A stretch of 64,000 bases of DNA from Vanessa cardui (GCF_905220365.1 NC_061139.1:10067001-10131000), one strand, 5' to 3'. Shown: positions 1 to 10,751, numbered from the stretch's first letter. A program made the numbers and translations. Notes: generated by a model from the sequence alone, not told the origin.

Positions 1-280
1 TCAACAGGGGAATGATCCTAGCATTCCTGCTACCATTTCCCGTGGTCCTAATTGATACAGTACTATTTATATTTTTACTTTGTGTATTATTAAGGCGTGA
101 TATCAATAATTCTTTTTAAATAAACATATATTAAGGACTAGCTAAACGTTCTGACTCAATTCGGGTAAAATAAAATTAGGATTCTATCACGTGCTATGTT
201 TAACGGCTAATTCTCTAATTCTCATTAAGGGCTTTATCATCACAACACACACTGTTTTTCATTTGTTTAGACATTTATCA
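1..280. other. Unannotated AT-rich DNA
   Basis: No repeat, gene or RNA signal is recognised before the SINE that begins near 281. The short open frame running into that SINE is an artefact of the SINE sequence. Confidence 0.5.
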
Positions 281-528
281 TCGACGACCTCCATGGTGGA
301 GTGGTATGTACACCGGTTTTCATGGGTACGCCGCTCTGAAGTCCCGGGTTCGATTCCCGGCCGAGTCGATGTAGATTATCATTAGTTTTCTATGTTGTCT
401 TGGGTCTGGGTGTTTGTGTTACCGACGTTACTTCTGATTTCCATAACACAAGTGCTTCAGCTACTTACATTGGGATCAAAGTAATGTATGTGATGTTGTC
501 TCATAATATTGTCTCATATTTTAATTCA
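281..528 (+). mobile_element. tRNA-derived SINE, second family (S4)
   Basis: The head carries a pol III box A-like TGGTGGAGTGGTA and a good box B, GGTTCGATTCC, followed by an unrelated body ending near GCTACTTACATTGGGATCA. Related copies lie at 3762-3940, 9280-9367 and around 33256-33775, which establishes it as a dispersed family. The box pair and tRNA-like head make it a SINE rather than a working tRNA: the stems needed for a cloverleaf are not maintained. No clear target duplication was seen. Confidence 0.7.
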
Positions 529-1407
529 TTACCAATAAAATTGGAAAACTAAAATTAATACCGGAATCCGAGTCAACGAACTGTTAACGTCAGTTGAATC
601 GTCTTAAGTGAAGGAGCACGAAACCGCAACAATAAAATAATAGTGACACTATCGCTAAAGAAAGATCAGCCACCACCATAACGACACCCACACCGAATAA
701 GTAGAATATATATAATGTACACACACATGTATATACTCGCGCTCAACTCAACATAATATTCGTATTAATACATTATGATAAGATTGATATTCTTGAAGAT
801 TTTTTTATAATAATTATCCGACTTGTCTTCTATCTGTAAATCAATATTTGTACGTATTTCAACATGTATACATTTGATTTTCAATCTTCTTAATTTTGTT
901 TTTTATTTTGTATGTAACAGTCAACTTCACATTTAAAACCTCTTTGGTAAAAGGAAAAAAAAAAACAAATATAATAATTTAGGAAATTACTGATAAAAAA
1001 GTTGCAAAGATTCGTAATTCAAAAATATAGAATACTCAGAATCAATAATTTTCGATAGAATCCAGATTCAAAACCAGTATTATCTGGATTTTAATTGTTG
1101 ACATTATATGGTAGCCTTTAAAGCCTATTCGGAAATATTCTGATTTGATTTGAGAGCACGTGCATAATACGGCTCATTGATCCCAGTGTGTTATGTAATC
1201 AGATTTATGCTATTTGCGTTAATTTGATTATAGTGGTGACCTGGATGTATAAATAAGATTGTTAACTAATTCGCCATATTGTATCAAAGATTCATACATG
1301 AGGACGAAAGACACCAGCGTATGTCAAACATTTTTGTCATTTGACGATAATATTTATGTAAATAATTACATAAGAATTATTAATAAATACCTATATGAAT
1401 TAAAAAT
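529..1407. other. Unannotated AT-rich DNA
   Basis: About 0.9 kb with A/T homopolymer tracts and no recognisable family member or coding signal. Confidence 0.5.
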
Positions 1408-1409
1408 AC

Positions 1410-1707
1410 AACAATAACAGCCTGAAAATTTCTCACTGCTAGGCTAAGGCCTCCTCTTCCTTTGAGGAGAAGGTTTGAAACATATTCCACCCGGCTGATC
1501 CAATGCGGGTTGCAGGAATATGGCAGAAATTCTATGAAATTAGACACATGCAGGTTTCCTCACGATGTTTTCCTTCACCGTCGAGCACGAGATGAATTAT
1601 GAAGACAAATTAAGCACATTAAGATTCAGTGGTGCTTGCCTCGGTTGGAACTCGCAATCTTCGGTTAAGATGCACTAGTTCTAACCACTGGGCCATCTCG
1701 ACTTGTT
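1410..1707 (-). mobile_element. tRNA-derived SINE (Metulj-like, S1)
   Basis: This is a near full-length copy on the minus strand. The tRNA-like head lies at the right end (box A reads TGGCCCAGTGGTTAG on the minus strand) and the conserved tail region at the left (ACAGCCTG, then CACTGCTAGGCTAAGGCC). A 9-bp duplication AATTAAAAA flanks it at 1398-1406 and 1708-1716. The copy is moderately diverged in the box B area. Confidence 0.8.
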
Positions 1708-1839
1708 AATTAAAAACAGTTGCTGTATAATGACCGTGTAGAATGGTGGCAGGAATGCTAGCAGAATTTCCTTGTTGAATCGCGATTCATAAAAATGTTA
1801 CTGTTTTTGTTTAACTGCCATTCTTCTAATCTACTGTAA

Positions 1840-1962
1840 TAATACAATTGCGAAAGTAATTCAGTTTGTGTGTCTGTTTGCTTAACGGCTAAACCCCTTA
1901 GTTTAGCCGTTAAGTACAACCAAATTTGATGATATTTCATATGAATATTTCGTCCTTATTAT
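1840..1962 (+). mobile_element. Degenerate Helitron-like H3 fragment
   Basis: It resembles the H3 family (GAAAGTAA, then a CTGTTTG-type tract, then CAAATTTGATGATATTTCATATGAA) but is heavily diverged. It contains the perfect stem-loop at 1881-1914, which better H3 copies lack. Confidence 0.45.
1881..1914. repeat. Perfect 14-bp inverted repeat, 6-nt loop
   Basis: CTTAACGGCTAAAC at 1881-1894 pairs with GTTTAGCCGTTAAG at 1901-1914 around the loop CCCTTA. It lies inside a degenerate H3 copy. Confidence 0.9.
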
Positions 1963-2027
1963 AGAGACTACTTTTTATTGAGATAGATAGTCTATACAAT
2001 ATATATTACTTTATACTTTATTTGTAC

Positions 2028-2342
2028 AAGAGCTGAGATGGCCCAGTGGTTAGAACGCGTGCATCTTAACCGATGATTGCGGGTTCAAACCCAGGCAAGC
2101 ACCACTATATATATGTGCTTAATTTGTGACTATAATTCATCTCGTGCTCGGCGGTGAAGGAAAACATCGTGAGGAAACCTACACGTGTCTAATTTCATCG
2201 AAATTCTGCCACATGTGTATTCACCAACCCGCATTGGTACAGCGTGGTGGAATATGTTCCAAACCATCTCCTTAATAGAAGAGGAGGCCTTATCTCAGCA
2301 ATGGGAAATGTACAGACCGTTACTTTACTTTACTTTACTTTG
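2028..2342 (+). mobile_element. tRNA-derived SINE (S1), full length
   Basis: The head AGCTGAGATGGCCCAGTGG and box B GGTTCAAACCC are intact. The body runs to GAGGAGGCC and a (TTTAC)n tail at about 2320-2340. A target duplication flanks it: TACTTTATTTGTAC at 2014-2027 and TACTTTATTGTAC at 2343-2355, differing by one base. This is one of the best preserved copies and a good reference for the subfamily with the TTTAC tail. Confidence 0.9.
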
Positions 2343-2355
2343 TACTTTATTGTAC

Positions 2356-2852
2356 GTAGCATAAAGAATATAAATAAATGCAACATGGATCTAGCCTAAA
2401 TAAAAAAGGTGTACAATTAATACAGAACATATTTAAAAAAAACAATCTATGTCAAATCAACAGACTAATATTCCAATGGCCTCTTGAAACAACGTGCCCT
2501 TTATTTGCAGGGTATTAAGGTAAAATAGAACAAGAGGAGAAAACACGAACTGCGCTGTCGCCATTAGCTCTTCGAAGTCAGGATAATTACGGAAAAGCAA
2601 TACACAACATTTCTCTCAGTTCTTTTTTTTACATTTTGTTTTTAAAAATACAAAGTCATTACGTTCTTTACCCGAGTCTCGTAGACTTACAAGGGTCTGT
2701 GTCTAAGAAAACAAGCTTATATTTTTATTATATCTGACCCGCGTTTGTTTTATTACACACATACGTACAGTTCCAAAATTAACCATTAATAAGTAAGCGA
2801 TACGACGCTGTATAAATTACTTTCGAAAAATCGAGAAAATAATTTTCAATAC
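2356..2852. other. Unannotated DNA
   Basis: About 0.5 kb with no recognised repeat or coding signal. Confidence 0.45.
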
Positions 2853-3310
2853 TTGTTCTTTCACGACCAAAGCGCTAAACTGAATTTGATGAAATTTGTT
2901 ATGAAGCAAATTTCCCCAAGAAAGTACAATAGGTACAGTAACAGCCTGTAAATTACCCACTGCTGGGCTAAGGCCTCCTCTTCCATTGAAGAGGGTTTGA
3001 AACATATTCCACCAAGCTGTTCCAATGCGGGTTGGTGGAATCCACATGTGGCAGAATTTCGATAAAATTAGACACATGCAGGTTTCCTTACAATGTGTTC
3101 CTTCACCGCCGAGCACGAGATGAATTATAAACACAAATTAAGTACATATATATAGTGGTGCTTGCATGGGTTTGAACCCGAAATCATCGATTAAGATGCA
3201 CGCGTTCTAACCACTGGGCCATCTCAGCTCTTAGAAAGTACAATACTACTTACTTTTTTGCCTAACAACCACTACCCTAAAATGAGAGGTTAGCCGCGGG
3301 CGACTACTAG
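2853..3310 (+). mobile_element. Helitron-like H3 copy split by a SINE
   Basis: The left part (TTCACGACCAAAGCGCTAAA, then ATGAAGCAAAT) and the right part (TTTTTTGCCTAAC, then GCCGCGGGCGACTACTAG) are the two halves of one H3 repeat. It ends in CTAG followed by T, as expected for a Helitron 3' terminus. A complete SINE with a 13-bp duplication interrupts it at 2932-3232. The 5' end is lost or diverged. Confidence 0.75.
2932..3232 (-). mobile_element. tRNA-derived SINE (S1) inside H3
   Basis: A near full-length minus-strand copy with a perfect 13-bp target duplication, AGAAAGTACAATA, at 2919-2931 and 3233-3245. Removing the SINE and one duplication rejoins the H3 repeat, which proves the order of insertion. 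The long minus-strand open frame across here is simply read-through of the SINE. Confidence 0.92.
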
Positions 3311-3549
3311 TAAAAATTTAAACTATTGATGGCGTGTATTAACAGAAATAGATGGCTATTTAAACTGTCCCGATAGTGACTAACAATTACACAACATTAT
3401 AACATGTTTACAACGTTAGCGTTGCCAATTTTCCTTATGTTTGGACGCAGCCTTACACATGCCCCACCGACATTGCATGTACATAATTCTTGTCAACGAA
3501 TAACGCTCGATTTTAACATTAATAATGAACATTTAATAAAAATTTTTAT

Positions 3550-3722
3550 GACATAGGTGGCAAACGAGCAGGAGGTTCACCTGATGGAAAGTGACTACCA
3601 CCGCTCACGGACATCTGCAACACCAGGGGGCTTGCAGGTGCGTTGCCGGCCTTTAGGAAAGGAGTACGCTCTTTTCTTGAAGGATCCCATGTCGTATCGT
3701 TTCGGAAAAACCGCCGGCGAAA
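3550..3722 (-). mobile_element. Retroposon 3' fragment (S3)
   Basis: The stretch GGTGGCAAACGAGCAGGAGG, ACATCTGCAACACCAG, then CGTTGCCGGCC and GGAAAGGAGTACGC is a lepidopteran dispersed repeat I recognise, probably a LINE or SINE 3' region. Orientation is assigned by its resemblance to minus copies of S2 (GGAAAGTGACTACCACC). The overlapping open frames on both strands are artefacts of this repeat. Confidence 0.55.
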
Positions 3723-3761
3723 TATATCCAATATTTCGCAATTGCAACATCACATTAGATC

Positions 3762-3940
3762 CTAATGTAAGTAGCTAAAGCACTCATGTTATGGAAAATC
3801 AGAAGTAACGACGATACCACAAATACTCAGACCCAAGACAATATAAAAAAATAATTAACTTTTTTCTACATCGACTCGGCGTGGCGTACCCATAAAAACC
3901 TGTGTATACACTACCCACTCGACCATGGAGGTCGTCGTAA
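3762..3940 (-). mobile_element. tRNA-derived SINE S4, minus copy
   Basis: This is the reverse complement of the 281-528 repeat: TAAGTAGCTAAAGCACT at the left, and CGACCATGGAGGTCGTCG with the tRNA-like head at the right. Box B has decayed (the ACATCGACTCGGCGTGGCG region lacks GAACCC). Confidence 0.7.
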
Positions 3941-4073
3941 CAATTTAATTATTTCACGTAATCTTTGTATATTAAAATTATAAATAATATAATCTCCGGA
4001 AATAATGTTCCATTGTTAATCAATAAATTCTAAAATTTATTGATTAGTGTAAAATCTATATTATACCTATATA

Positions 4074-5696
4074 CACTGGCCGCCAAAAAAATCGACCCAC
4101 CCGTATTTTTTTACCTACAAAGTTGTTATCTTAACTATGCGACGACCTAGGTGGATTGTTTTACTTATGGGACATACATTTAACATTTTATTACCCACTT
4201 GATATTGATTTGGAGGAGTTATAAGTGTTATTAAGGATACTTGGAATATTTTTAAAATATTGATAAGAAAACGTTACTTTGTGCACAAAGTGCATGGTTA
4301 GTTTATTTCCAGTTCTTAACGCGGAATCATCTCGGTTCGATGTTTATTATTGATTAAGTGTATGAAACTTTGTTGAAACAATAATTTTAATAAGTTTAAA
4401 CATAAAAAATGGATACTACTGAAGCAGAAGCTGCTCAAGTCGTAGCTCTTATTCATGAGGGGTTAAGTCAGCGAAATGTGGCTAGAACACTAAAATTAAG
4501 TCGTTCAGCGGTGCGAAGAGTGGACAAACGCTACTTGGAAACTGGGGAGTATCGCCGGAGACCAGGATCTGGCAGGGGGCGTGTCACGAACCCGACCGAT
4601 GACCGTTTTATTGGTTTGACATCTTTAAGAAACCGACATCTTTCGGCTGTTGACGTTTAAGGTAGACTCCGAGAAAGTCGTGAAATGTCTGTGAGTGAAA
4701 ATACTGTAAGAAGAAGACTTCGAGAGTAAAACTTAACCCCTCACAAGCAGCAACAGGACCAAAACTCACAGCATCCCATCGACAAGCAAGACGACAATTT
4801 GCTAGGCAGCACGTCGATTGGACACTGGACAAATAGGAGACAGTATTGTTCAGTGATGAAAGCCGAATGTCTCTAGTAGGCTCTGATGGACGACGTAACG
4901 TCATGCGCAAGCCAGGAGAACGCTACTCTCAGTGTTGCATTCGAGAAACAGGCCGATTTGGTGGAGGCTCTACAATGTTTTGGGGAGGCATTTCTTTGAC
5001 GGGACGCACAGAGCTGGCTTTTTTCCGTAATCCTGCTGTTAATGCTGAAACTTACATAACGGACACTCTGGTGCCTCATGTGATGCCTTACGCTGGATAT
5101 ATTGGGGATAATTTCCAACTTATGCACGACAACGCACGACCTCACGTCGCTAGAATTGTTAAAGACTATCTCAGGGAAGTCGAAATTCCAGTTATACAGT
5201 GGCCAGCCAATAGTCCGGACTTAAACCCGATAGAGCACCTCTAGGACCAGCTAAAACGTACGGTTCGAGCACGAAATCCAATTCCAGAAACCCTGAATCA
5301 ACTGTAAGCTGCCCTAACTGAAGAAGGGCAACGGACCCCACAGGAAGACACTAAAAAGCTAATCAGGTCACTTAATAGGCGTATGCAGGCAGTGATTAGG
5401 TCAAGAGGAGGAAACACTCCCTATTAAAGTAAGATTTAGGCACCCAAATTTAAAAACAAACGGCATAATCGTTTTATACACAAAAAAAACAAAATTGTGA
5501 AAAATTTTGTGTTTTCGTGTTTTGTCACTTATTTACCTAAAAACTTATTTTTTGCGCACTATTTCTGTTTTTGTACAATCCTACAATTGCATTTTTTCAT
5601 TATCAATCTTAAAAATATAAATATGTGGTAGTTTAAAACCATACGATGGCTTTTTTACAAAAAATGTAGGTGGGTCGATTTTTTTGGAGGCCAGTG
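4074..5696 (+). mobile_element. Tc1/mariner (DD34E) transposon
   Basis: The element is 1623 bp. Terminal inverted repeats of 28 bp with a single mismatch occupy 4074-4101 and 5669-5696, each beginning CACTGGCC and containing seven A then TCGACCCACC. A TA target duplication lies at 4072-4073 and 5697-5698. The total length, terminal repeats, TA target and single transposase reading region are standard for Tc1. Both termini are complete, so the element might still have been mobilised by a relative, but its own transposase is dead. Confidence 0.95.
4409..5427 (+). pseudogene. Tc1 transposase pseudogene
   Basis: This encoded a cut-and-paste transposase of about 340 residues, the usual Tc1 length. 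The N-terminal third shows a helix-turn-helix (QVVALIHEGLSQRNVARTLK) followed by a basic GSGRGR hook-like segment. The catalytic domain shows FSDES with the first Asp near 4853, MHDNARPH with the second Asp near 5125, and SPDLNPIEHL with Glu 34 residues later, so all three catalytic residues survive. It is dead: in-frame stops lie at 4658, 4727, 4834, 5242 and 5305, and about one base is missing near 4740-4747, moving the frame. Several stops look like TGG to TAG or CAA to TAA changes. The start at 4409 gives the expected N-terminus. It sits alone between the terminal repeats. Confidence 0.95.
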
Positions 5697-5698
5697 TA

Positions 5699-6046
5699 TA
5701 ATATAATAATACATAAATGGTATCAAATTCATATAACTTTCTTTATTGAACTGAATTGAAATCATTCGAAGACAAGGCGGGTCGATAATATAAAATTAAA
5801 ATGAAAGCTTGTAAATCTAAGTAAGACTCAATGATTGAAATTTCACTTCAATAAATTGAATCGATAGATTTTGGCGATTTCTCAGCTGAGACCAGACATC
5901 AGTGCACTCATCACACACATACCGGTAGGATGGAACATCAGACATGACTGTAAAGAGTTGACAAGGCTAATGGTTTTACTTAAATACTTTCTGAGTTTCT
6001 GGACTATAAACACTCTCAACTCAAAGACTCCAGGCTGCTATTGAAA
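5699..6046. other. Unannotated DNA
   Basis: Nothing recognised between the Tc1 element and the hAT miniature element. Confidence 0.45.
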
Positions 6047-6054
6047 ATGACTCT

Positions 6055-6361
6055 CAGTGGCGGATTTACAAATATGCCGCTAGTAGGCTAGTAGGCTATT
6101 CAATTTTTGCCGTCCCATCTTCTTTTTGCAACATTTATGATTTGTGTATCGTCCTCATTACATCGGTTTTTTCCCGTTATTAGTATGATTATAAAATAGG
6201 TGATATTTCTATTAGTTACTAGATTATTTTTCCAACCCGCTATGTAGTAAGTTTTTTATTATTTCTGGAAGATAATAACAAATTTGGGCAAAATCTGCCG
6301 CCCCTCTAAATCTGCCGCCCTAGACTCCAGCCTACTTAGCCTATTGGTAAATTCGCCACTG
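6055..6361. mobile_element. hAT-type miniature element
   Basis: A 307-bp non-coding element with imperfect terminal inverted repeats, CAGTGGCGGATTTACAAATA on the left against CAGTGGCGAATTTACCAATA read inward from the right. An 8-bp target duplication, ATGACTCT at 6047-6054 and ATGATTCT at 6362-6369, differs by one base. The CAGTG terminus with an 8-bp duplication is the hAT signature. Internal CTGCCGCCC repeats occur near the right end. Confidence 0.85.
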
Positions 6362-6369
6362 ATGATTCT

Positions 6370-7236
6370 CCTGAAAAATCAACCAACATTTATTGATCAT
6401 CGCTGGGACTCAAGGCCTCTGGGTTAATAAGCTACTCAACCAGTCAGATCAGACAGTCGAAGTTTCAAATAATATCTAAGTAAAGAAAAGACTTAAATAT
6501 TATATAGCTTCATAGTCGGTCTAAGAAAGATTAGGGGCTCGCCGTCGACGGATTACGGAAGCCTAAGTAAATCCTTTAAATAAACAGATTATTCTGCTCC
6601 GAATAATTAATGAACATAATTACTAAATTGTGGAGCGGCTTAAGTGCGATTGCGAAAACAAATAATATTTCCCTTTCATTTGTATCAAAAATTCGAGATA
6701 ATACGAAAATCGCGAAAGTATACCGAACGAAATATTAAATTTATGACGACCCAAATACAATAACAGTAGAATAACGAGGTTGGATCACTGAGGGTTTTGT
6801 GCAGTTTCGGTTTGAAGGGCGAATATGCTTTTGTAATTAGAAAAACAAAAGGCATAACGTTTTACGTTGACGATACATTAGCAGAGTGGTTTGAGCTTCT
6901 TGCAATGTTAATATCTATGGCGGGGGTGGCCACGTTCTACCTGATCACTATTACCATTACGGCTGTAATCAAATAGACCATTTGTTCGTTTACCTTCCTT
7001 AAATATAATATGGGATAAAAAAAATTGGCATCGCATTTTTATTCGTATGGTCTTAATACAGTCGAACCAATATTCTCTCTAATCTTAGTCAAAAAATATT
7101 CAGTTTTAATCTATTGGGATAATTCGTTTCTTGCAACTTATTGCTGGTAGACAATTACTTCCCTTACATATGCAAATGGCAAGATTTAAGAAAAAACGAG
7201 ACAAACATAGTTTTTTAAGTTCTACTCAGGTATATA
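6370..7236. other. Unannotated AT-rich DNA
   Basis: About 0.87 kb with no recognised family or coding signal. Confidence 0.45.
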
Positions 7237-7335
7237 TTATTTAAAGACTTTATTGACCATTACAAAGTATGTAAAACAAAAGGAGGATTCGACGCCTGAA
7301 GGCATTCTCTGCCAATCATCCTTTACGTCAAACAT
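7237..7335 (-). mobile_element. LINE 3'-end fragment (L3 family)
   Basis: On the minus strand this reads GATTGGCAGAGAATGCCTTC, then a TTGT tract and GTCAATAAAGT, matching the segments at 10649-10751 and 57850-57955. The polyadenylation-like AATAAA at the end suggests the 3' terminus of a non-LTR retrotransposon. Confidence 0.55.
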
Positions 7336-7435
7336 GATGCGATTATTAATAATTGACAACACATAGAAACACAGACACACACTTATATATTTTTACAATC
7401 ATATTTTAGATATTTATTTCATTAAAAAAATAGTA

Positions 7436-7742
7436 AGTAAAGTAACAGTCTGTAAATTTCACTGCTGAGATAAGGCCTCCACTTCCATTAAGGAGAGGGT
7501 TTGAAACATATTCCACCACGCTGTTCCAATGCGGGTTGGTGGAATACACGTGTGGCAGAATTTCGATGAAATTAGACACATGCAGGTTTCCTTACGATAT
7601 TTTCCTTCACCGCCGAGCAAGAGATGAATTATAAACACAAATAAAGCACAGGCAAGCACCACTATATAGCGGTGTTTACCCGGGTTTGATCCCGCAATCA
7701 TCGGTTAAGATGCACGCGTTCTAACCACAGGGCCATCTTAGG
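7436..7742 (-). mobile_element. tRNA-derived SINE (S1)
   Basis: Near full-length minus copy. Internally it carries a small duplication or local rearrangement near 7650-7690: AGGCAAGCACCACTATATAG appears in the opposite sense to GCGGTGTTTACCCGGG beside it. A possible duplication ATTTATTT flanks it, but this is weak in AT-rich DNA. Confidence 0.8.
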
Positions 7743-8954
7743 TCATTTATTTGATTGCTGTTATATAAAGATACAATTTTGATTTATTTCCATGAAATGT
7801 AAATCGAACTATTAAAATTAAAGTTTATATCTTTTTGAGTGTTAAAAACTGGATGAATGACTGTTAAACAACGCTCACCGTTGTTATGAAGCCAAAATAT
7901 TTCTAAAACACATGTTTAACTCGCGACTTATTCCATTACAGTCGAGTACGAGATTAATTATGAACACGTTAGCTCAAAATGATTCAGTGCTGTTGAAATT
8001 TTCTTAGCAATTTACGCTGTGCATTTCGTTTACAGTGGAACTAATTCTAAAAAGTCAACGAGCCATACTTCGACTGAATAAAAAAGTATTTTTTCAGATA
8101 CCAGCGCCGATATTTAATAAACATCCACGTGTTGTATCCTCGAGGCCTTAAATATATAAGAATATATGTATAAGTAGGTAAGGCAGTTCAGTTTTCTCCT
8201 CTATTCGTTAATCAATCATCTTTATTATTAATTTGTTGGGAGAGGTGGGCGAGATATATGAAAGGAATAAGTCCAAAAAAATCCTGAAACCGGAAAATTA
8301 TTTCGCTTTTATTTAATTCATAATTTTAATTATCATTATGAACCTGGGTTTCACACGGCTTCTCTAAATATATATATATTATTTTTTCTTTTTTATGAAA
8401 AGTTATATTTATTGTACAAATATCTAAACACGATGATATAAGCCATTATAGGTTTCTGAGATCGATTAAATAATTTATTCATATACACTAATTGCTCATT
8501 TAATCTCATAGGATTATGATCGAATTTCGAACTGTAGTTAATTAATACAAATTAATTACGCAACTAAAAGTCTACACTATAGGTCTCAAGGTCAATATAA
8601 GACCGATTGTAGTTTGTTTAAGGCACCCCATACACATACAACAATATTGCACCATATTTTTATTTAAGCCGTCGAATAAATATACTCAATAAAATTGACA
8701 AATAGTCTGATCATACTTTCAAGTGAGCAATTTTATCTGACGACAAAATTTTGACCGCCATGTTTTTGAATAAATAAAATATAGTAAACGGCCAGTATAC
8801 ACTCAAGGATTACATTTTTAAAAACTCAGCTTCGAATGGAGAAAACTGTTTTAAATATATGAGAATAGACATCGCAAAGTTCGAAGAATTGTTAGAAATA
8901 TAAAACCCTTCGATAGAGTAAAGGGATACAGTTATGAGAGAAAGATAAGTTAGT
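7743..8954. other. Mostly unannotated AT-rich DNA
   Basis: Holds only a decayed S1 scrap at about 7915-8000 (minus strand, ATTACAGTCGAGTACGAGAT). No coding signal. Confidence 0.45.
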
Positions 8955-9128
8955 GTTCTAGAGTGGAGACCGCGTCTCGGCAAACGTAGTGTAGGACGTC
9001 CTCAGGCACGGTGGAGTGACGATATACGCAAGGCGGCAGACAGGAGCTGGATGCGAGTAGCCGGAGAAAGACCACAGTGGCGTGCACTTGGAGAGGCCTA
9101 TGTCCAGCAGTGGACAAAAACGGGCTGA
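8955..9128 (+). pseudogene. Non-LTR retrotransposon ORF2, C-terminal tail
   Basis: An open stretch of 57 codons ending in TGA at 9126-9128. It shows GRPQARWSDDIRKAADRSW and then GEAYVQQW, the usual C-terminus of RTE-like or jockey-like reverse-transcriptase polyproteins in Lepidoptera. The catalytic reverse transcriptase and endonuclease are absent, so this is a 5'-truncated insertion; the recognisable sequence starts abruptly at about 8950. The tail itself has no stop or frameshift, suggesting relatively recent insertion. GATGATGTAATGTGATGTG follows the stop. A degraded copy lies at 61513-61704. Confidence 0.85.
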
Positions 9129-9279
9129 TGATGTAATGTGATGTGACGTGATTTTATGAGAGAAACGATTTCACTTTATCAACGATTATCAATAACTTTG
9201 CAATATTTAGCGTCTGGAAATTTTACAACATAACCATAGACTACATATTAACACACAACGAAACAACATCACCTACATT

Positions 9280-9367
9280 ACTCTGATCCCAATGTAAGTA
9301 GCTAAAGCACAGGACCTCGGAGTGACGTAGCCATAAAAACCGGTGTACACACCACTCGACCACGGAT
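9280..9367 (-). mobile_element. tRNA-derived SINE S4, deleted copy
   Basis: Minus-strand fragment: AATGTAAGTAGCTAAAGCAC joined directly to GTAGCCATAAAAACCGGTGT and CACTCGACCACGGA. The middle of the repeat is missing. Confidence 0.6.
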
Positions 9368-9711
9368 ATAAAAAAAATGTGAAAAAACAGAGGAAGAAAA
9401 AAATATCGCAACAATAAATTTTAAGCTCGCTAAAAATTTTCGTTCAATCATTGCGCAATGTTCAAATACTATTTCTATACGTTGAATAACATTACGTAAC
9501 ATTATTAGGTGTAAGGGGCACGTAACAAAAAGTCTTTTGAGGCATTCGTCGCGTTCGTAACATCTAAGTACCTTGAAATAAATACGAAAATACAATAACG
9601 CTTCACCTTGTATTTATTGTTTTATATTTAAACGTTATTAAATATGATTATCATGTCGGTTCTTCAGAACCCGTTAACGATACAAAATATCACCTATATT
9701 TAATTTTAAAT

Positions 9712-9895
9712 CTATATAATATTATAAATGTGAAAGTAACTCAGTGTGTCTGTCGTTTTAGTGTGTTGGTTGTCATGTGTCAGACAAAAAAAGCCTATGA
9801 CTTTTCTCGGAGTTCAAGTTTGCTTCATACCAAATTTCATCAAATTCGGTTCAGCGATTTGGTCGTGAAAGGGCGATAGACAGACAGATCGCACA
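9712..9895. mobile_element. Helitron-like H3, two opposed pieces
   Basis: A plus-strand H3 5' end (TCTATATAATATTATAAATG, then GAAAGTAACTCA) is joined to a minus-strand H3 body (GGTTGTCATGTGTCAGACA to GGTCGTGAAAGGGCGATAG). The right side therefore again ends in an H3 5' region. This is a head-to-head arrangement that could fold back. Confidence 0.65.
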
Positions 9896-10648
9896 CGACG
9901 TTGACGTATTTATTGTTCAACGATTATTATCGTAAAACATTGGGATCGACGCCCGGTGTTTGAGTGGTCGTACCGATACTCGGGTTATGTATTTTATGTA
10001 CATGATAATTTATATAAAAGAGTTTTAGAAACGACCGTAATATTAATATAGATCATATAGTATAATGTAATCGTTATCAAACAACACATGCTCCTTCCAC
10101 GCTTATAGCTTTATGAAGTTTCATAATTGCGGCACAGAAGTTCGTTGTAATCTGGTCCCTAAGTGGGAAGATCTCTAATAGTTCGCTGAGTAATTAATCA
10201 TCTCCTAAGATATGAAGTATGTTACCCATTAAGTTCTACTGTAACATTAATTGTTTTTGCAGTAATCTAAGATATCTTTAATTCATATATGAATAAAAGA
10301 AACTGCTGTTGATAATTGCAAATTTATTTCCATTAATTAATTTTGCTGGCGACCTTTATCGTGAGTTCTATTTTTTATGTATGACGTCATCATAAATGTC
10401 TTTCCATTGACCTGAGGTATCATTCAAACCATATCTAACTTCAGCGACGATGAATAATAGAAAAATCCTTTTTCACGGATATTTGAAATTTAATAATTTT
10501 AATAAAATCTAAATCATTACTATCAAATGTGATATTGGCAGAATATTTTGCGCCCAAAAATACGCTTATTGGGAGCAAAATTTGGTTGAACGACGCATTG
10601 AATAAAACATTTTTTTTTCTATTGCCAATGTTAAGTTAGCTTTAACAT
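9896..10648. other. Unannotated AT-rich DNA
   Basis: No recognised family. A small hairpin, CCAATGTTAA with TTAACATTGG, lies at about 10624-10650, at the edge of the L3 fragment. Confidence 0.45.
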
Positions 10649-10751
10649 TGGAATGGCTAAAAGAAATTTTGGCTGGCAGAAAATGCTGTTATAGCGTTAA
10701 GTCCGCCCTTTGTACATGTTTTATTTGTGCAATAAAGAATAATAAAAAAAA
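10649..10751 (+). mobile_element. LINE 3'-end fragment (L3 family)
   Basis: GGCTGGCAGAAAATGCTGTT, GCGTTAAGTCCGCCC and GTGCAATAAAG followed by an A-rich tail match 7237-7335 and 57850-57955. The A tail and AATAAAG indicate a retrotransposon 3' end. Confidence 0.65.

Noticed and set aside
313..370. Second tRNA-like sequence with box B
   Set aside because: It recurs at 3.9, 9.3 and 33.6 kb with the same downstream body, so it is the S4 SINE.
2028..2110. Candidate tRNA gene with boxes A and B
   Set aside because: The same tRNA-like head recurs on every S1 copy, followed by the SINE body; it is a SINE promoter and not a tRNA.
2320..2342. TTTAC tandem repeat as a microsatellite
   Set aside because: It is the 3' tail of the SINE copy, inside its target duplications.
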